DNA of 60,000 nucleotides from Nematostella vectensis. Its lineage: Eukaryota; Cnidaria; Anthozoa; Actiniaria; Edwardsiidae. The DNA lies in the NCBI RefSeq assembly GCF_932526225.1, contig NC_064036.1, positions 16,053,181 through 16,113,180 of the forward strand. Direction: 5' to 3'. How positions within the stretch are numbered: position 1 is the first letter of the stretch; each line of letters begins with the position of its first letter. A program made the translations under genes and the position numbers. The notes under the pieces are model-generated. The model did not search any database and had not been told where the DNA came from. It saw nothing but the letters and a program-made list of their open reading frames with translations. This document shows positions 44,501 to 53,900 of this stretch, piece after piece.

Positions 44501-45967
44501 TTTGCAGCATTTCCAAGTCCTGTCAAGATTACGAGTGCATTGGAGGTTGACAAAGAAATCGATGGAATGTTAATCGATAACTACTCGCTGACGAGATTCT
44601 CGCAACTCTCGAAGAAGATTCGACTTGAAATGACTTTTAATCATGCCATCAACTACGGGATGGTTATCCCCTCAGGATCCCCGCGCACCGAACAGTGCGT
44701 CCGCTCATTCATGAAGAACTATCACCATGAGATCTTTGATGATCTCATCGCTAAACAGTTGAAGCCACTGCCACCGGTGAGTCAATAGTTTTGTTAAAAG
44801 TTCATTTTCACCTTCGTTAAAATATATGAAATACAATGATCTAAGAGAAGCGAAGACCATAGCAATCGTACCAGTTAAGATAAGGTTAAAGAACGAAATG
44901 CCTCTTCGTTATTCTTTTTGTGTGTGTTCCAAGAAATAGAAGTATCTATCTTTCTAAAATTAGAAGTATCTATTTGTCTAAAATAAGAATTGTCTATTTG
45001 TCTAAAAGTAGAAGCGTCTGTCTGTCTCCATCTGTTTTTCTATAAACACTGTCTGTCTGTGGAGATTTTGTCTAACCAGAATGTCTTTTTCATTTTCCCC
45101 TCCAGCAAGAGGGCGAGTCGAGCTATGGAATGAAGGCGGCAGGCCAGCTCTTCTACCAGGAGAAACTATTCAACAAAGTCATCATGGTCGGGGGAGGTGT
45201 GGTGGGAGCGCTTGTGCTTATAGGATTGGTATGGGATTACGGCTATAGGCGGCATAAGCAAGGTAGGTAGCGCATGCGCAGTGATGGGCGCGCTAGTGCT
45301 GACGGGATTACGGCTACAGGCGGCATAAGCAAGGTAGGTAGCGCATGCGCAGTGATGGGCGCGCTAGTGCTGACGGGATTACGGCTACAGGCGGCATAAG
45401 CAAGGTAGGTAGCGGCGCATGCGCAGTGATGGGCGCGCTAGTGCTGACGGGATTACGGCTACAGGCGGCATAAGCAAGGTAGGTAGCGGCGCATGCGTTA
45501 TAATGGGCGCGCTAATGCTGACGGGATTACGGCTACAGGCGGCATAAGCAAGGTAGGCAGCGCATGCGTTATAATGGGCGCGCTAGTGCTGACGGGATAA
45601 CGGCTACGGGCATAAGAAAGGGTTGCGCATGCGCAGTGATGGGCGCGCAACTCGACTTAGTTCTAGCCTAGGACAAAAACGGGATGGCATAGGGTGTATA
45701 GTACAATTCTGGAAAAACAAAGCTGCTGTTCTCAGTTGGGAGTAATACCACGATTTTGTTACAGAAATCCACGTCAAACTTGTGCAGTTCCACCGGTATT
45801 TGTGCCAATCTCAGAGCTCTCCCGAAGTGGAGGAAGAACTACCAGAAGAAAAGAAGTCAGTAGAGAAAAAAAGAAATGAACTCTCCGCCGAATACAAGTT
45901 GTTTCACGCCAAATGGGTGGACCAACTGGCAAGTTTTAGTACTATTAGGGACGGTCCTGTCAAATAA
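38382..45967 (+). CDS. Ionotropic glutamate receptor-like channel with a potassium-type selectivity filter, 10 exons, 533 residues
   Basis: Ten exons join without phase conflict to 1,602 bases (533 residues plus stop). Layout: signal peptide (about 1-22), extracellular lobe S1 (about 25-190), M1 (about 197-220), re-entrant pore loop with TMTTVGYGD at 247-255, M2 (about 265-288) ending in FTALVTASVSAS, lobe S2 (about 300-430), M3 (about 437-457) and a charged cytoplasmic tail. This is the iGluR/GluR0 topology: one pore loop, an inverted two-TM pore inside a split periplasmic-binding-type fold, and an extra C-terminal TM. There is no amino-terminal domain. The filter is the K+ channel signature, as in bacterial GluR0 and the rotifer AvGluR1, not that of ordinary animal iGluRs. 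A K+-selective, ligand-gated plasma-membrane channel is inferred; the ligand is unknown and the canonical glutamate-binding Arg in S1 is not evident. An in-frame stop precedes the ATG. A candidate AATAAA is at 46399. Confidence 0.9.
38858..39031. mobile_element. MITE-like element, family 1, copy 2
   Basis: ggccgtagcaggcc at one end and gctacggcc at the other, interior as in copy 1. Lies in the first intron of the receptor gene. Confidence 0.75.
39450..39557 (+). repeat. attaatta-rich triple repeat ending at the exon 2 acceptor
   Basis: Three copies of ctcattaattaaagtgatta with ttc; the last one merges into the acceptor ttctatccaag of exon 2. The branch point is probably within the repeat. 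Confidence 0.75.
39558..39734 (+). CDS. K+-filter receptor exon 2: S1 lobe, LSIAALPNQPYSG
   Basis: Phase 1-1 exon of 177 bases. It contains MPLSIAALPNQPYSG, the first beta strand of a periplasmic-binding-type fold (compare LxVxxxxxPPF in GluR0 and iGluR S1), and a following basic helix. The acceptor (ttctatccaag) is the end of a three-copy, roughly 36-bp tandem repeat rich in attaatta. Confidence 0.85.
40145..40283 (+). CDS. K+-filter receptor exon 3: S1 lobe
   Basis: 139 bases, phase 1 to 2. Encodes a Cys-Cys pair (YCCPRSE), an amphipathic helix and NLYDFTFPIYV, which resembles the DFSxPY strand of S1. Acceptor tttgtttag, donor gtgact. The typical S1 ligand-binding Arg (PLTxxxxR in animal iGluRs) is not recognisable, so ligand choice may differ. 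Confidence 0.82.
41223..41418 (+). CDS. K+-filter receptor exon 4: end of S1 and M1
   Basis: 196 bases, phase 2 to 0. The S1 strand RVMLVVYDDP leads into a hydrophobic segment of about 24 residues (FSAWPFLFFILGVAIIAGIV) that is M1. The last 39 bases and the donor (CTG|gtaagt) are copied about five more times in the following 280 bases. Confidence 0.88.
41380..41710 (+). repeat. Tandem copies of the M1 exon end plus donor
   Basis: Six copies (including the real one; period about 50-55) of ggagtcgctatcatagcagg and the following attg-tggt-tgg-tgctg. The real donor is gtaagt. Three copies read ctaagt, one ttaagt, and only the last keeps a GT (gtaaaa). Confidence 0.88.
41820..42130. repeat. tatatggta minisatellite
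   Basis: Irregular tandem array of tatatatggt and ggttatatgt units in the intron between M1 and pore exons. Confidence 0.93.
42369..42463 (+). CDS. K+-filter receptor exon 5: pore helix and first half of the filter
   Basis: 95 bases, phase 0 to 2. GAWDGFWWAVVTMTTVG is a K+-channel pore helix and filter: the WW pair and TMTTV are as in Kv, KcsA-like and GluR0 pores. The codon for the first filter glycine is interrupted by the intron (GG|gtaagg). Confidence 0.93.
42521..42694. mobile_element. Short inverted-repeat element between the two filter exons
   Basis: Ends gatagagtggttttcaaaat and the inverse attttgaaaactactctatc define a MITE of about 174 bases. Confidence 0.65.
43152..43305 (+). CDS. 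K+-filter receptor exon 6: second half of the filter and M2
   Basis: 154 bases, phase 2 to 0. Starts YGDKAPKT, completing TVGYGD, and continues with M2 (FCFLWIIVGINIIAIF) and TALVTASVSAS, the position and style of the gate region that is SYTANLAAF in animal iGluRs and TASxTS in bacterial ones. Ends within the S2 entry (NILGAK). Confidence 0.93.
43650..43815. mobile_element. Dispersed transposon, inverted partial copy 2
   Basis: Carries aacatgccgaggctcagat and cctgagatttcat, the inverse of the 35.1-35.5 kb element. Confidence 0.65.
44013..44076 (+). CDS. K+-filter receptor exon 7: start of S2
   Basis: 64 bases, phase 0 to 1, between a strong acceptor (tctccgctcag) and gtaaca. IGAVNGSEEYRFGV resembles the first S2 strand and loop of binding-protein folds (vaxxxGS). 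Confidence 0.82.
44130..44292. mobile_element. MITE-like element, family 1, copy 3
   Basis: Contains actggtcatttccttatatt and a g-run, and ends ctacggcc as the other copies; the left end is worn. Confidence 0.65.
44508..44776 (+). CDS. K+-filter receptor exon 8: S2 lobe with acidic ligand-site position
   Basis: 269 bases, phase 1 to 0. The stretch ALEVDKEIDGMLIDNYSL matches the S2 strand-helix where animal iGluRs place the Glu/Asp that holds the ligand amino group; Asp348 is the candidate here. INYGMVIPSGS fits the strand that returns to the first lobe, and a helix (FDDLIAKQL) closes the lobe. Confidence 0.87.
45106..45262 (+). CDS. K+-filter receptor exon 9: M3
   Basis: 157 bases, phase 0 to 1. 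A Gly/Val/Leu-rich segment (VIMVGGGVVGALVLIGLVW) is the C-terminal membrane helix, followed by a positive cytoplasmic stop-transfer run (YRRHKQ). Its final bases and donor (CAAG|gtaggt) are tandemly repeated downstream. Confidence 0.88.
45230..45640 (+). repeat. Tandem copies of the M3 exon end plus donor
   Basis: About six copies (period 68-77) of ttacggctataggcggcata and agcaag|gtaggt, followed by gcgcatgcgcagtgatgggc. The donor gtaggt is kept in most copies; the last is degenerate. Confidence 0.88.
45765..45967 (+). CDS. K+-filter receptor exon 10: charged cytoplasmic tail and stop
   Basis: 203 bases from acceptor ttttgttacag, ending TAA at 45965-45967. The 67-residue tail is highly charged (EVEEELPEEKK, VEKKRNE) and probably helical or coiled-coil. 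No PDZ ligand or known trafficking motif is evident. Confidence 0.82.
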
Positions 45968-48206
45968 CTTCCTTGGATGCTTTGAAAGCGGTGTCATGCA
46001 GTGATAACATCAGAAATTATAAGGCGCCTCGTGCAAACAGCGAAACATCGGGTCCAGCATTGTGCAACATTGTGCTGGCGCATTAGTTTGGGCGCAACAT
46101 CGCTGGACTAACACTACATATTACAACATATCACTACATATTACAACATTATAACGACAGCGAAAAAGACGAGCATCTTCTCCCCATAGCACATACCATC
46201 ATGCACGAAATAACATAAGCGTTCTTCGACGATTTCTATTATTAAAATGCCTTTGCTTATGTAAATGCATGCTTTATCACAGGCTGTTTTTACGGGACTC
46301 GCTATAACGTCTACCGGAAGACGACTTTCCCATACGAGTAGAAAGATGAAAGAGCTGCTCCAGCCAAAGTTATACCCTAGAGTAACTACCCCTTTTATAA
46401 TAAAGTGGTCTTCGTAGAGGCTTTCATAAACAATAGACAAGCCAGTTCACACACGTACATTAGAGCGTGTGAGTGAAAAATAAGCTAAACGTTCATTTAA
46501 CGGGTTGATGGAAACCACTCTATAACTATCTCCAAGATGTGTATATTACTGGCCTTATTTGAAGCCAGATGATTCTATTTCTCGACTAGCGGTAGCCTCT
46601 TTTCCGTGTTCATATGAGCTGGCTCAATTAACATGAACTCGAGGTTTCCGCTAGAAGACATTTCCATAGAACATAGGCCTAATTATAATACACATTTCTC
46701 TTTTGCGGTTTCCAAATGGATCCTGTTAAGTAATATATGTAAATAGCCCCTTGTCAGCCCTGATGAACAGGGACCGGGTCCTAGGGGGCACCAATGACAA
46801 TCTAATGTAAACACGGCTGCTAAATTCATCCCCTAAAGCTTAGGGATAACAAAGCAGCCTCGCTATCAATACCCTGTCTAGAACGCTGCCAGTTCTATAG
46901 GATTATTTCTTAATGTTGAAAACACAGTAATACCAAAGGTATTACAAAGTGCTTGTGTGCATTCCAGAACAAGATAATGTAATTAACGTTTATTGGCAAG
47001 ATATGTATAAAAAGTACATTTGCTATTAACACGAGATTCTTCCTACTCGAGCACCTAGTCTGAAGATTCCCTTAGGGATATTCAGGGTTCTCTTCGCCAT
47101 CTTCTTCACATATTTGAAAGAACCATAGAGTTTAAACCCTCCCCTCCACAAAATCCATGTGAAAAGTAGATGCGCAATACTGATTGTGTTGCGCCTTTAT
47201 AAGGAAAATTTTTTTTTTCTTTCTTGTTTTTATCTGAGATTTTTTTTTCGGATTAGGCAGGGCTATACAACTGGGATGGGTTGCCATTCCTGGACGGCAA
47301 ACAGCAACAGAAAGTAGAGGATTTACCGCGACGCGCGCAGGTCCTTCTGTTAGCCCACGTGACGTTGGCAGACACGCGTACTCTCAATGGGTGGGAGAAT
47401 AGCTTTTTAAAGAGTAGAAGGGTTATAGAGCGACGCGCGCTACCGTTGTCAGCTACATACTGTTACATGGTCTTCATATATCTGTACAATGTAAATTTCG
47501 TACAAACCATACGCTGGTTTGCAACTATGTAAGAACCCATACGAAAACAAGCTCTTTAATCTTCCAAGTCAATAATAACTAAACCCCAGCCGAGTCCCTG
47601 CCGTTCTTCTCGGGTTCCCTGTGGTGTTTCAGGTATCCCCAACCCCTCCTACAAACAATCCTGAACAGTTCGCAAAGAAATCGGTTGTCTGAACCCTCCT
47701 ACGCGCCCCCGGTGTACCCAAGCTGTACCACAGGTAGATCAACCCGTTTAGGAGAGTTCAGTTACTGAGCCAGTTGTCAAAACCGCACATACGGCAGCCT
47801 GGCGCATGACGGAGGTATCACCCCTCGATTATGAAAGACAACGTATACCATGCGACGCGCGCTACCGTGGTCACAAGACAACGTATACCATGCGACGCGC
47901 GCTACCGTGGTCACCAGTACAAAGTTTAAGAAAGTTAGCAACAGGTAGTTCAAGCCGTTTAGGAGAGTTCAGTTAGTGGGCCAGTTGTCAAAACCGAACA
48001 TACAGCAGCCTGGCGCATGACGGAGGTATCACCCCTCGATTACTGGTTATTTACAATACACACCAGGTAATAGAGTCGAAACTCGAGCACCCACACATCG
48101 AGTAAATTTCCCCAGAAACAAATGCATAGCATCCATGTAAGGTCCAAAAATATTGGTGCGACCTGGCGTGCTGTGGATAACTCATTTCTGGTCTTTTGTC
48201 CTTTTC
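45968..48206. other. Convergent intergenic region between receptor gene and ASH2L-like gene
   Basis: Candidate polyadenylation signal AATAAA at 46399-46404 for the receptor gene. A direct duplication of about 100 bases (about 47730-47830 and 47942-48043, sharing gccagttgtcaaaaccg and ctggcgcatgacggaggtat) brackets a double copy of acgtataccatgcgacgcgc. An open frame at 47281-47532 shows no recognisable domain. Confidence 0.6.
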
Positions 48207-48338
48207 TCACTTCCTTTTGACGTTGATGAGCGGTTTGTCTACTAAGGGGGGTATGGTGGGGTTTTCTTGCGCCTCCACGTGATACAGCATGTCTGCCAGA
48301 GCTTGTTCCACTATGAGATCATCCGCACGCTCACACAT
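48207..48338 (-). CDS. ASH2L-like last coding exon (DPY30-binding helix)
   Basis: Begins MCERADDL after acceptor tgcgtgttttag at 48339 and ends TGA at 48209-48207. This acceptor is the most downstream of a long series of near-identical copies; all others lead to an immediate stop. Confidence 0.87.
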   Translation of the reverse strand: MCERADDLIVEQALADMLYHVEAQENPTIPPLVDKPLINVKRK

Positions 48339-50770
48339 CTAAAACACGCACAAGGCAAGGGGTGAGTATCAAATGAAGTCATCCGCACGCTAACACATGT
48401 AAAACACGCACAAGCCAAGGGGTGAGTATCAAATGAAGTCACCCGCACGCTCACACATCTAAAACACGCACAAGCCAAGGGGTGAATATCATATGAAGTC
48501 ATCCGCACGCTAACACATCTAAAACACGCACAAGGCAAGGGGTGAGTATCATATGAAGTCATCCGCACGCTAACACATCTAAAACACGCACAAGCCAAGT
48601 TGGGAGTATCATATGAAGTCATCCGCACGCTCACACATGTAAAACATGCACAAGGCAAGGGGTGAGTATCATATAAAGTCATCCGCACGCTAACACATCT
48701 AAAACATGCACAAGGCAAGGGGCGAGTATCATATGAAGTCATCCGCACGCTCACACATCTAAAACATGCACAAGGCAAGGGGTGAGTATCATATGAAGTC
48801 ATCCGCACGCTCACACATCTAAAACACGCACAAGGCAAGGGGCGAGTATCATATGAAGTCATTCGCACGCTCACACATCTAAAACACGCACAAGGCAAGG
48901 GGTGAATATCATATGAAGTCATCCGCACGCTAACACATGTAAAACACGCACAAGCCTAGTTGGGAGTATCAAATGAAGTCATCCGCACGCTCACACATCT
49001 AAAACACGCACAAGCCAAGGGGTGAATACATATGAAGTCATTCGCACGCTCACACATCTAAAACACGCACAAGCCAAGGGGTGAATATCATATGAAGTCA
49101 TCCGCACGCTAACACATGTAAAACACGCACAAGGCAAGGGGTGAATATCATATGAAGTCATCCGCACGCTAACACATGTAAAACACGCACAAGCCAAGTT
49201 GGGAGTATCAAATGAAGTCATCCGCACGCTCACACATCTAAAACACGCACAAGCCAAGGGGTGAGTATCATATGAAGTCATCCGCACGCTCACACATCTA
49301 AAACACGCACAAGCCAAGGGGTGAATACATATGAAGTCATTCGCACGCTCACACATCTAAAACATGCACAAGGCAAGGGGTGAGTATCATATGAAGTCAT
49401 CCGCACGCTAACACATCTAAAACACGCACAAGCCAAGGGGTGAGTATCAAATGAAGTCATCCGCACGCTAACACATCTAAAACATGCACAAGGCAAGGGG
49501 TGAGTATCATATGAAGTCATCCGCACGCTCACACATCTAAAACACGCACAAGGCAAGGGGTGAGTATCATATGAAGTCATCCGCACGCTAACACATCTAA
49601 AACATGCACAAGGCAAGGGGTGAGTATCATATGAAGTCATCCGCACGATCACACATCTAAAACACGCACAAGCCAAGGGGTGAATATCACATGAAGTCAT
49701 CCGCACGCTAACACATGTAAAACACGCACAAGGCAAGGGGTGAGTATCAAATGAAGTCATCCGCACGCTCACACATCTAAAACACGCACAAGGCAAGGGG
49801 TGAGTATCAAATGAAGTCATCCGCACGCTAACACATGTAAAACACGCACAAGCCAAGGGGTGAGTATCAAATGAAGTCACCCGCACGCTCACACATCTAA
49901 AACACGCACAAGCCAAGGGGTGAATATCATATGAAGTCATCCGCACGCTAACACATCTAAAACACGCACAAGGCAAGGGGTGAGTATCATATGAAGTCAT
50001 CCGCAGGCTAACACATGTAAAACATGCACAAGGCAAGGGGTGAGTATCATATGAAGTCATCCGCACGCTAACACATGTAAAACATGCACAAGCCAAGGGG
50101 TGAGTATCAAATGAAGTCATCCGCACGCTAACACATGTAAAACACGCACAAGGCAAGGGGTGAATATCATATGAAGTCATCCGCACGCTAACACATGTAA
50201 AACACGCACAAGCCAAGTTGGGAGTATCAAATGAAGTCATCCGCACGCTCACACATCTAAAACACGCACAAGCCAAGGGGTGAGTATCAAATGAAGTCAC
50301 CCGCACGCTCACACATCTAAAACACGCACAAGGCAAGGGGTGAGTATCATATGAAGTCATCCGCACGCTAACACATGTAAAACACGCACAAGGCAAGGGG
50401 TGAGTATCAAATGAAGTCATCCGCACGCTAACACATGTAAAACACGCACAAGCCAAGGGGTGAATACATATGAAGTCATCCGCACGCTCACGCACAAGGA
50501 TCCAGCTGCATAACCCAATAGGGCACCCACAAAAGCTGCTCTTGTCCTCGAGCATTGTGGGGGGGGGGGGGGGGGGCATGGATATTACAAAAACGATGTA
50601 AAATTGCGGAAAATAAATTGAGAACTTCCACTGCAAGCTAGCAAGCCTAGTAATATATATAAAGGAGCCCAAGCCCAAAATCCTTGCAACAGGCCTGATT
50701 CTGCACATACCGGTTGATAGTCATCATCTGTTGGTGGAAACTGGAAGTCAGGTCCAAAGTTGACTGACAC
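48207..50770 (-). CDS. ASH2L-like: ASH2L-like trithorax/COMPASS subunit, last two coding exons (5' part beyond right edge)
   Basis: ASH2L is the SPRY-domain subunit of MLL/SET1 H3K4 methyltransferase complexes in the nucleus. Two exons remain in view: 50770-50711 (20 codons, phase 0-0) with VSVNFGPDFQFPP and DYQP, and 48338-48207 (43 codons plus TGA) with VEQALADMLYHVE. The first is the end of the SPRY domain; the second matches the short C-terminal DPY30-binding helix of ASH2L (VEHTLADVLYHVE in vertebrates). Spliced, the junction reads YQP-M, as in the vertebrate protein YRP-M. The C-terminal extension after the helix is not shared. Transcription is convergent with the receptor gene. The last intron holds a 60-bp array built from its own acceptor, and the intron before it holds the giant 29-bp minisatellite. 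Confidence 0.88.
48319..50490 (-). repeat. 60-bp array built from the ASH2L-like last-exon acceptor, about 36 copies
   Basis: Each unit contains, on the minus strand, ccttgtgcgtgttttag, then atgtgtgagcgtgcggatga as at the start of the last exon, then an in-frame TGA. By my count about 22 of the 35 extra copies keep the AG (ttttag|atg) and about 13 have AC (ttttacatg). The 60-base period keeps one frame open over hundreds of codons, producing a false Cys-rich protein. Confidence 0.93.
50711..50770 (-). CDS. ASH2L-like penultimate exon (end of SPRY domain)
   Basis: 60 bases between acceptor tatgtttctag and donor gtatgtgc, coding for the conserved NFGP-F-F/YPP motif of the ASH2L SPRY domain. 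Confidence 0.88.
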
Positions 50771-50980
50771 CTAGAAACATATTTTTTTTTGTAAATTATT
50801 ACCATCCCAGTCAAGGAAGGGGGAGGGGGTGGGGGGGAGTTAGGAAGGTACGATCTGTAATTTATGGTTTACCCATCAATTACATGAGAACTATTGAACT
50901 AGGGCTTAGTGACCCAAAAGCAAAAGTGTGTGGGTAGGGGAGAAAATGATGGTGCAAGAAAGTACACAAGAAAAGGGGCT

Positions 50981-53900
50981 ATGTAGATAAACCTCTGACC
51001 CCTTTAGCTACCTAAAGTATTTATAGACACACCTCTGGCCCCTGTAGCCACCTAGACACACCCCTGGCTCCTGTAGCTACCTAGACACGCCCCTGACCCC
51101 TGTAGCTACCTAGACACACCCCTGACCCCTGTAGCTACCTAGACACACCCCTGGCTCCTGTAGCTACCTAGATATACCCCTGGCCCCTGTAGCTACATAG
51201 ATATACCCCTGGCTCCTGTAGCTACCTAGACACACCCCTGACACCTGTAGCTACCTAGACACACCCCTGGCACCTGTAGCTACCTAGACACACCCCTGGC
51301 CCCTGTAGCTACATAGACACGCCCCTGACACCTGTAGCTACCTAGACACACCCCTGGCACCTGTAGCTACCTAGACACGCCCCTGACACCTGTAGCTACC
51401 TAGACACACCCCTGGCTCCTGTAGCTACATAGACACACCTCTGGCCCCTGTAGCTACATAGACACACCTCTGGCCCCTGTAGCTACCTAGATACACACCT
51501 GGCCCCTGTAGCTACCTAGATATACCCCTGACACCTGTAGCTACCTAGATACACCCCTGGCTCCTGTAGCTACCTAGACACACCCCTGACCCCTGTAGCT
51601 ACCTAGACACGCCCCTGGCACCTGTAGCTACCTAGATACACCCCTGACCCCTGTAGCTACCTAGACACACCCCTGGCACCTGTAGCTACATAGACACACC
51701 TCTGGCCCCTGTAGCTACATAGACACACCTCTGGCCCCTGTAGCTACCTAGATACACACCTGACCCCTGTAGCTACCTAGATATACCCCTGACCCCTGTA
51801 GCTACCTAGATATACCCCTGACACCTGTAGCTACCTAGATACACCCCTGGCTCCTGTAGCTACCTAGATATACCCCTGACCCCTGTAGCTACCTAGACAC
51901 ACCCCTGACCCCTGTAGCTACCTAGATATACCCCTGACCCCTGTAGCTACCTAGACACACCCCTGGCACCTGTAGCTACCTAGACACACCCCTGACCCCT
52001 GTAGCTACCTGGATATACCCCTGACCCCTGTAGCTACCTAGATACACACCGGGCTCCTGTAGCTACCTAGACACACCCCTGACACATGTAGCTACCTATA
52101 TATACCCCTGGCACATGTAGCTACCTAGATATACCCCTGACCCCTGTAGCTACCTAGACACACCCCTGGCCCCTGTAGCTACCTAGATACACCCCTGGCT
52201 CCTGTAGCTACCTAGATACACCCCTGGCACCTGTAGCTACCTAGACACACCCCTGACCCCTGTAGCTACCTGGATATACCCCTGGCACCTGTAGCTACCG
52301 AGACACGCCCCTGACACCTGTAGCTACCTAGACACACCCCTGGCCCCTATAGCTTCCTATGTATAGATACACCCCTGACACATGTAGCTACCTAGACACA
52401 CCCCTGACCCCTGTAGCTACCTAGATATACCCCTGGCATCTGTAGCTACCTAGACACACCCCTAACCCCTATAGCTACCTATGTATAGATACACTCCTGG
52501 CACCTGTAGCTACCTAGACACGCCCCTGACACCTGTAGCTACCTAGACACACCCCTAACCCCTGTAGCTACCTAGATACACCACTGACCCCTGTAGCTAC
52601 CTAGACACACCCCTGGCCCATGTAGCTACCTAGATACACCCCTGACACCTGTAGCTACCTAGATACACCCCTGACACCTGTAGCTACATAGACACACCCC
52701 TGGCTCCTGTAGCTACATAGACACACCCCTGGCCCCTGTAGCTACCTAGATACACCCCTGGCTCCTGTAGCTACCTAGATACACCCCTGACACCTGTAGC
52801 TACCTAGACACGCCCCTGACCCCTGTAGCTACCTGGATATACCCCTGGCACCTGTAGCTACCGAGACACGCCCCTGACACCTGTAGCTACCTAGACACAC
52901 CCCTGGCCCCTATAGCTACCTATGTATAGATACACCCCTGACACATGTAGCTACCTAGACACACCCCTGACCCCTGTAGCTACCTAGATATACCCCTGGC
53001 ATCTGTAGCTACCTAGACACACCCCTAACCCCTATAGCTACCTATGTATAGATACACTCCTGGCACCTGTAGCTACCTAGACACGCCCCTGACACCTGTA
53101 GCTACCTAGACACACCCCTAACCCCTGTAGCTACCTAGATACACCACTGACCCCTGTAGCTACCTAGACACACCCCTGGCCCATGTAGCTACCTAGATAC
53201 ACCCCTGACACCTGTAGCTACCTAGATACACCCCTGACACCTGTAGCTACCTAGACACACCCCTGGCTCCTGTAGCTACCTAGATACACCCCTGACACCT
53301 GTAGCTACCTAGACACGCCCCTGACCCCTGTAGCTACCTGGATATACCCCTGGCACCTGTAGCTACCGAGACACGCCCCTGACACCTGTAGCTACCTGGA
53401 TATACCCCTGGCACCTGTAGCTACCGAGACACGCCCCTGACACCTGTAGCTACCTAGACACACCCCTGGCCCCTATAGCTACCTATGTATAGATACACCC
53501 CTGACACATGTAGCTACCTAGACACACCCCTGACCCCTGTAGCTACCTAGATATACCCCTGGCATCTGTAGCTACCTAGACACACCCCTAACCCCTATAG
53601 CTACCTATGTATAGATACACTCCTGGCACCTGTAGCTACCTAGACACGCCCCTGACACCTGTAGCTACCTAGACACACCCCTAACCCCTGTAGCTACCTA
53701 GATACACCACTGACCCCTGTAGCTACCTAGACACACCCCTGGCCCATGTAGCTACCTAGATACACCCCTGACACCTGTAGCTACCTAGATACACCCCTGA
53801 CACCTGTAGCTACCTAGACACACCCCTGGCTCCTGTAGCTACCTAGATACACCCCTGACACCTGTAGCTACCTAGACACGCCCCTGACCCCTGTAGCTAC

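Noticed and set aside
38382-45967. Two-pore-domain or voltage-gated K+ channel
   Set aside because: Only one pore loop, no S4-like segment, and the pore is inserted between two binding-fold lobes with an extra C-terminal membrane helix.
47281-47532. 83-codon plus-strand open frame
   Set aside because: No domain recognised; basic, irregular composition; probably chance.
48311-50708. Long Cys-rich minus-strand open frames (up to 472 codons)
   Set aside because: They are a by-product of the 60-base tandem unit, a multiple of three; the unit is intron plus duplicated splice acceptor.
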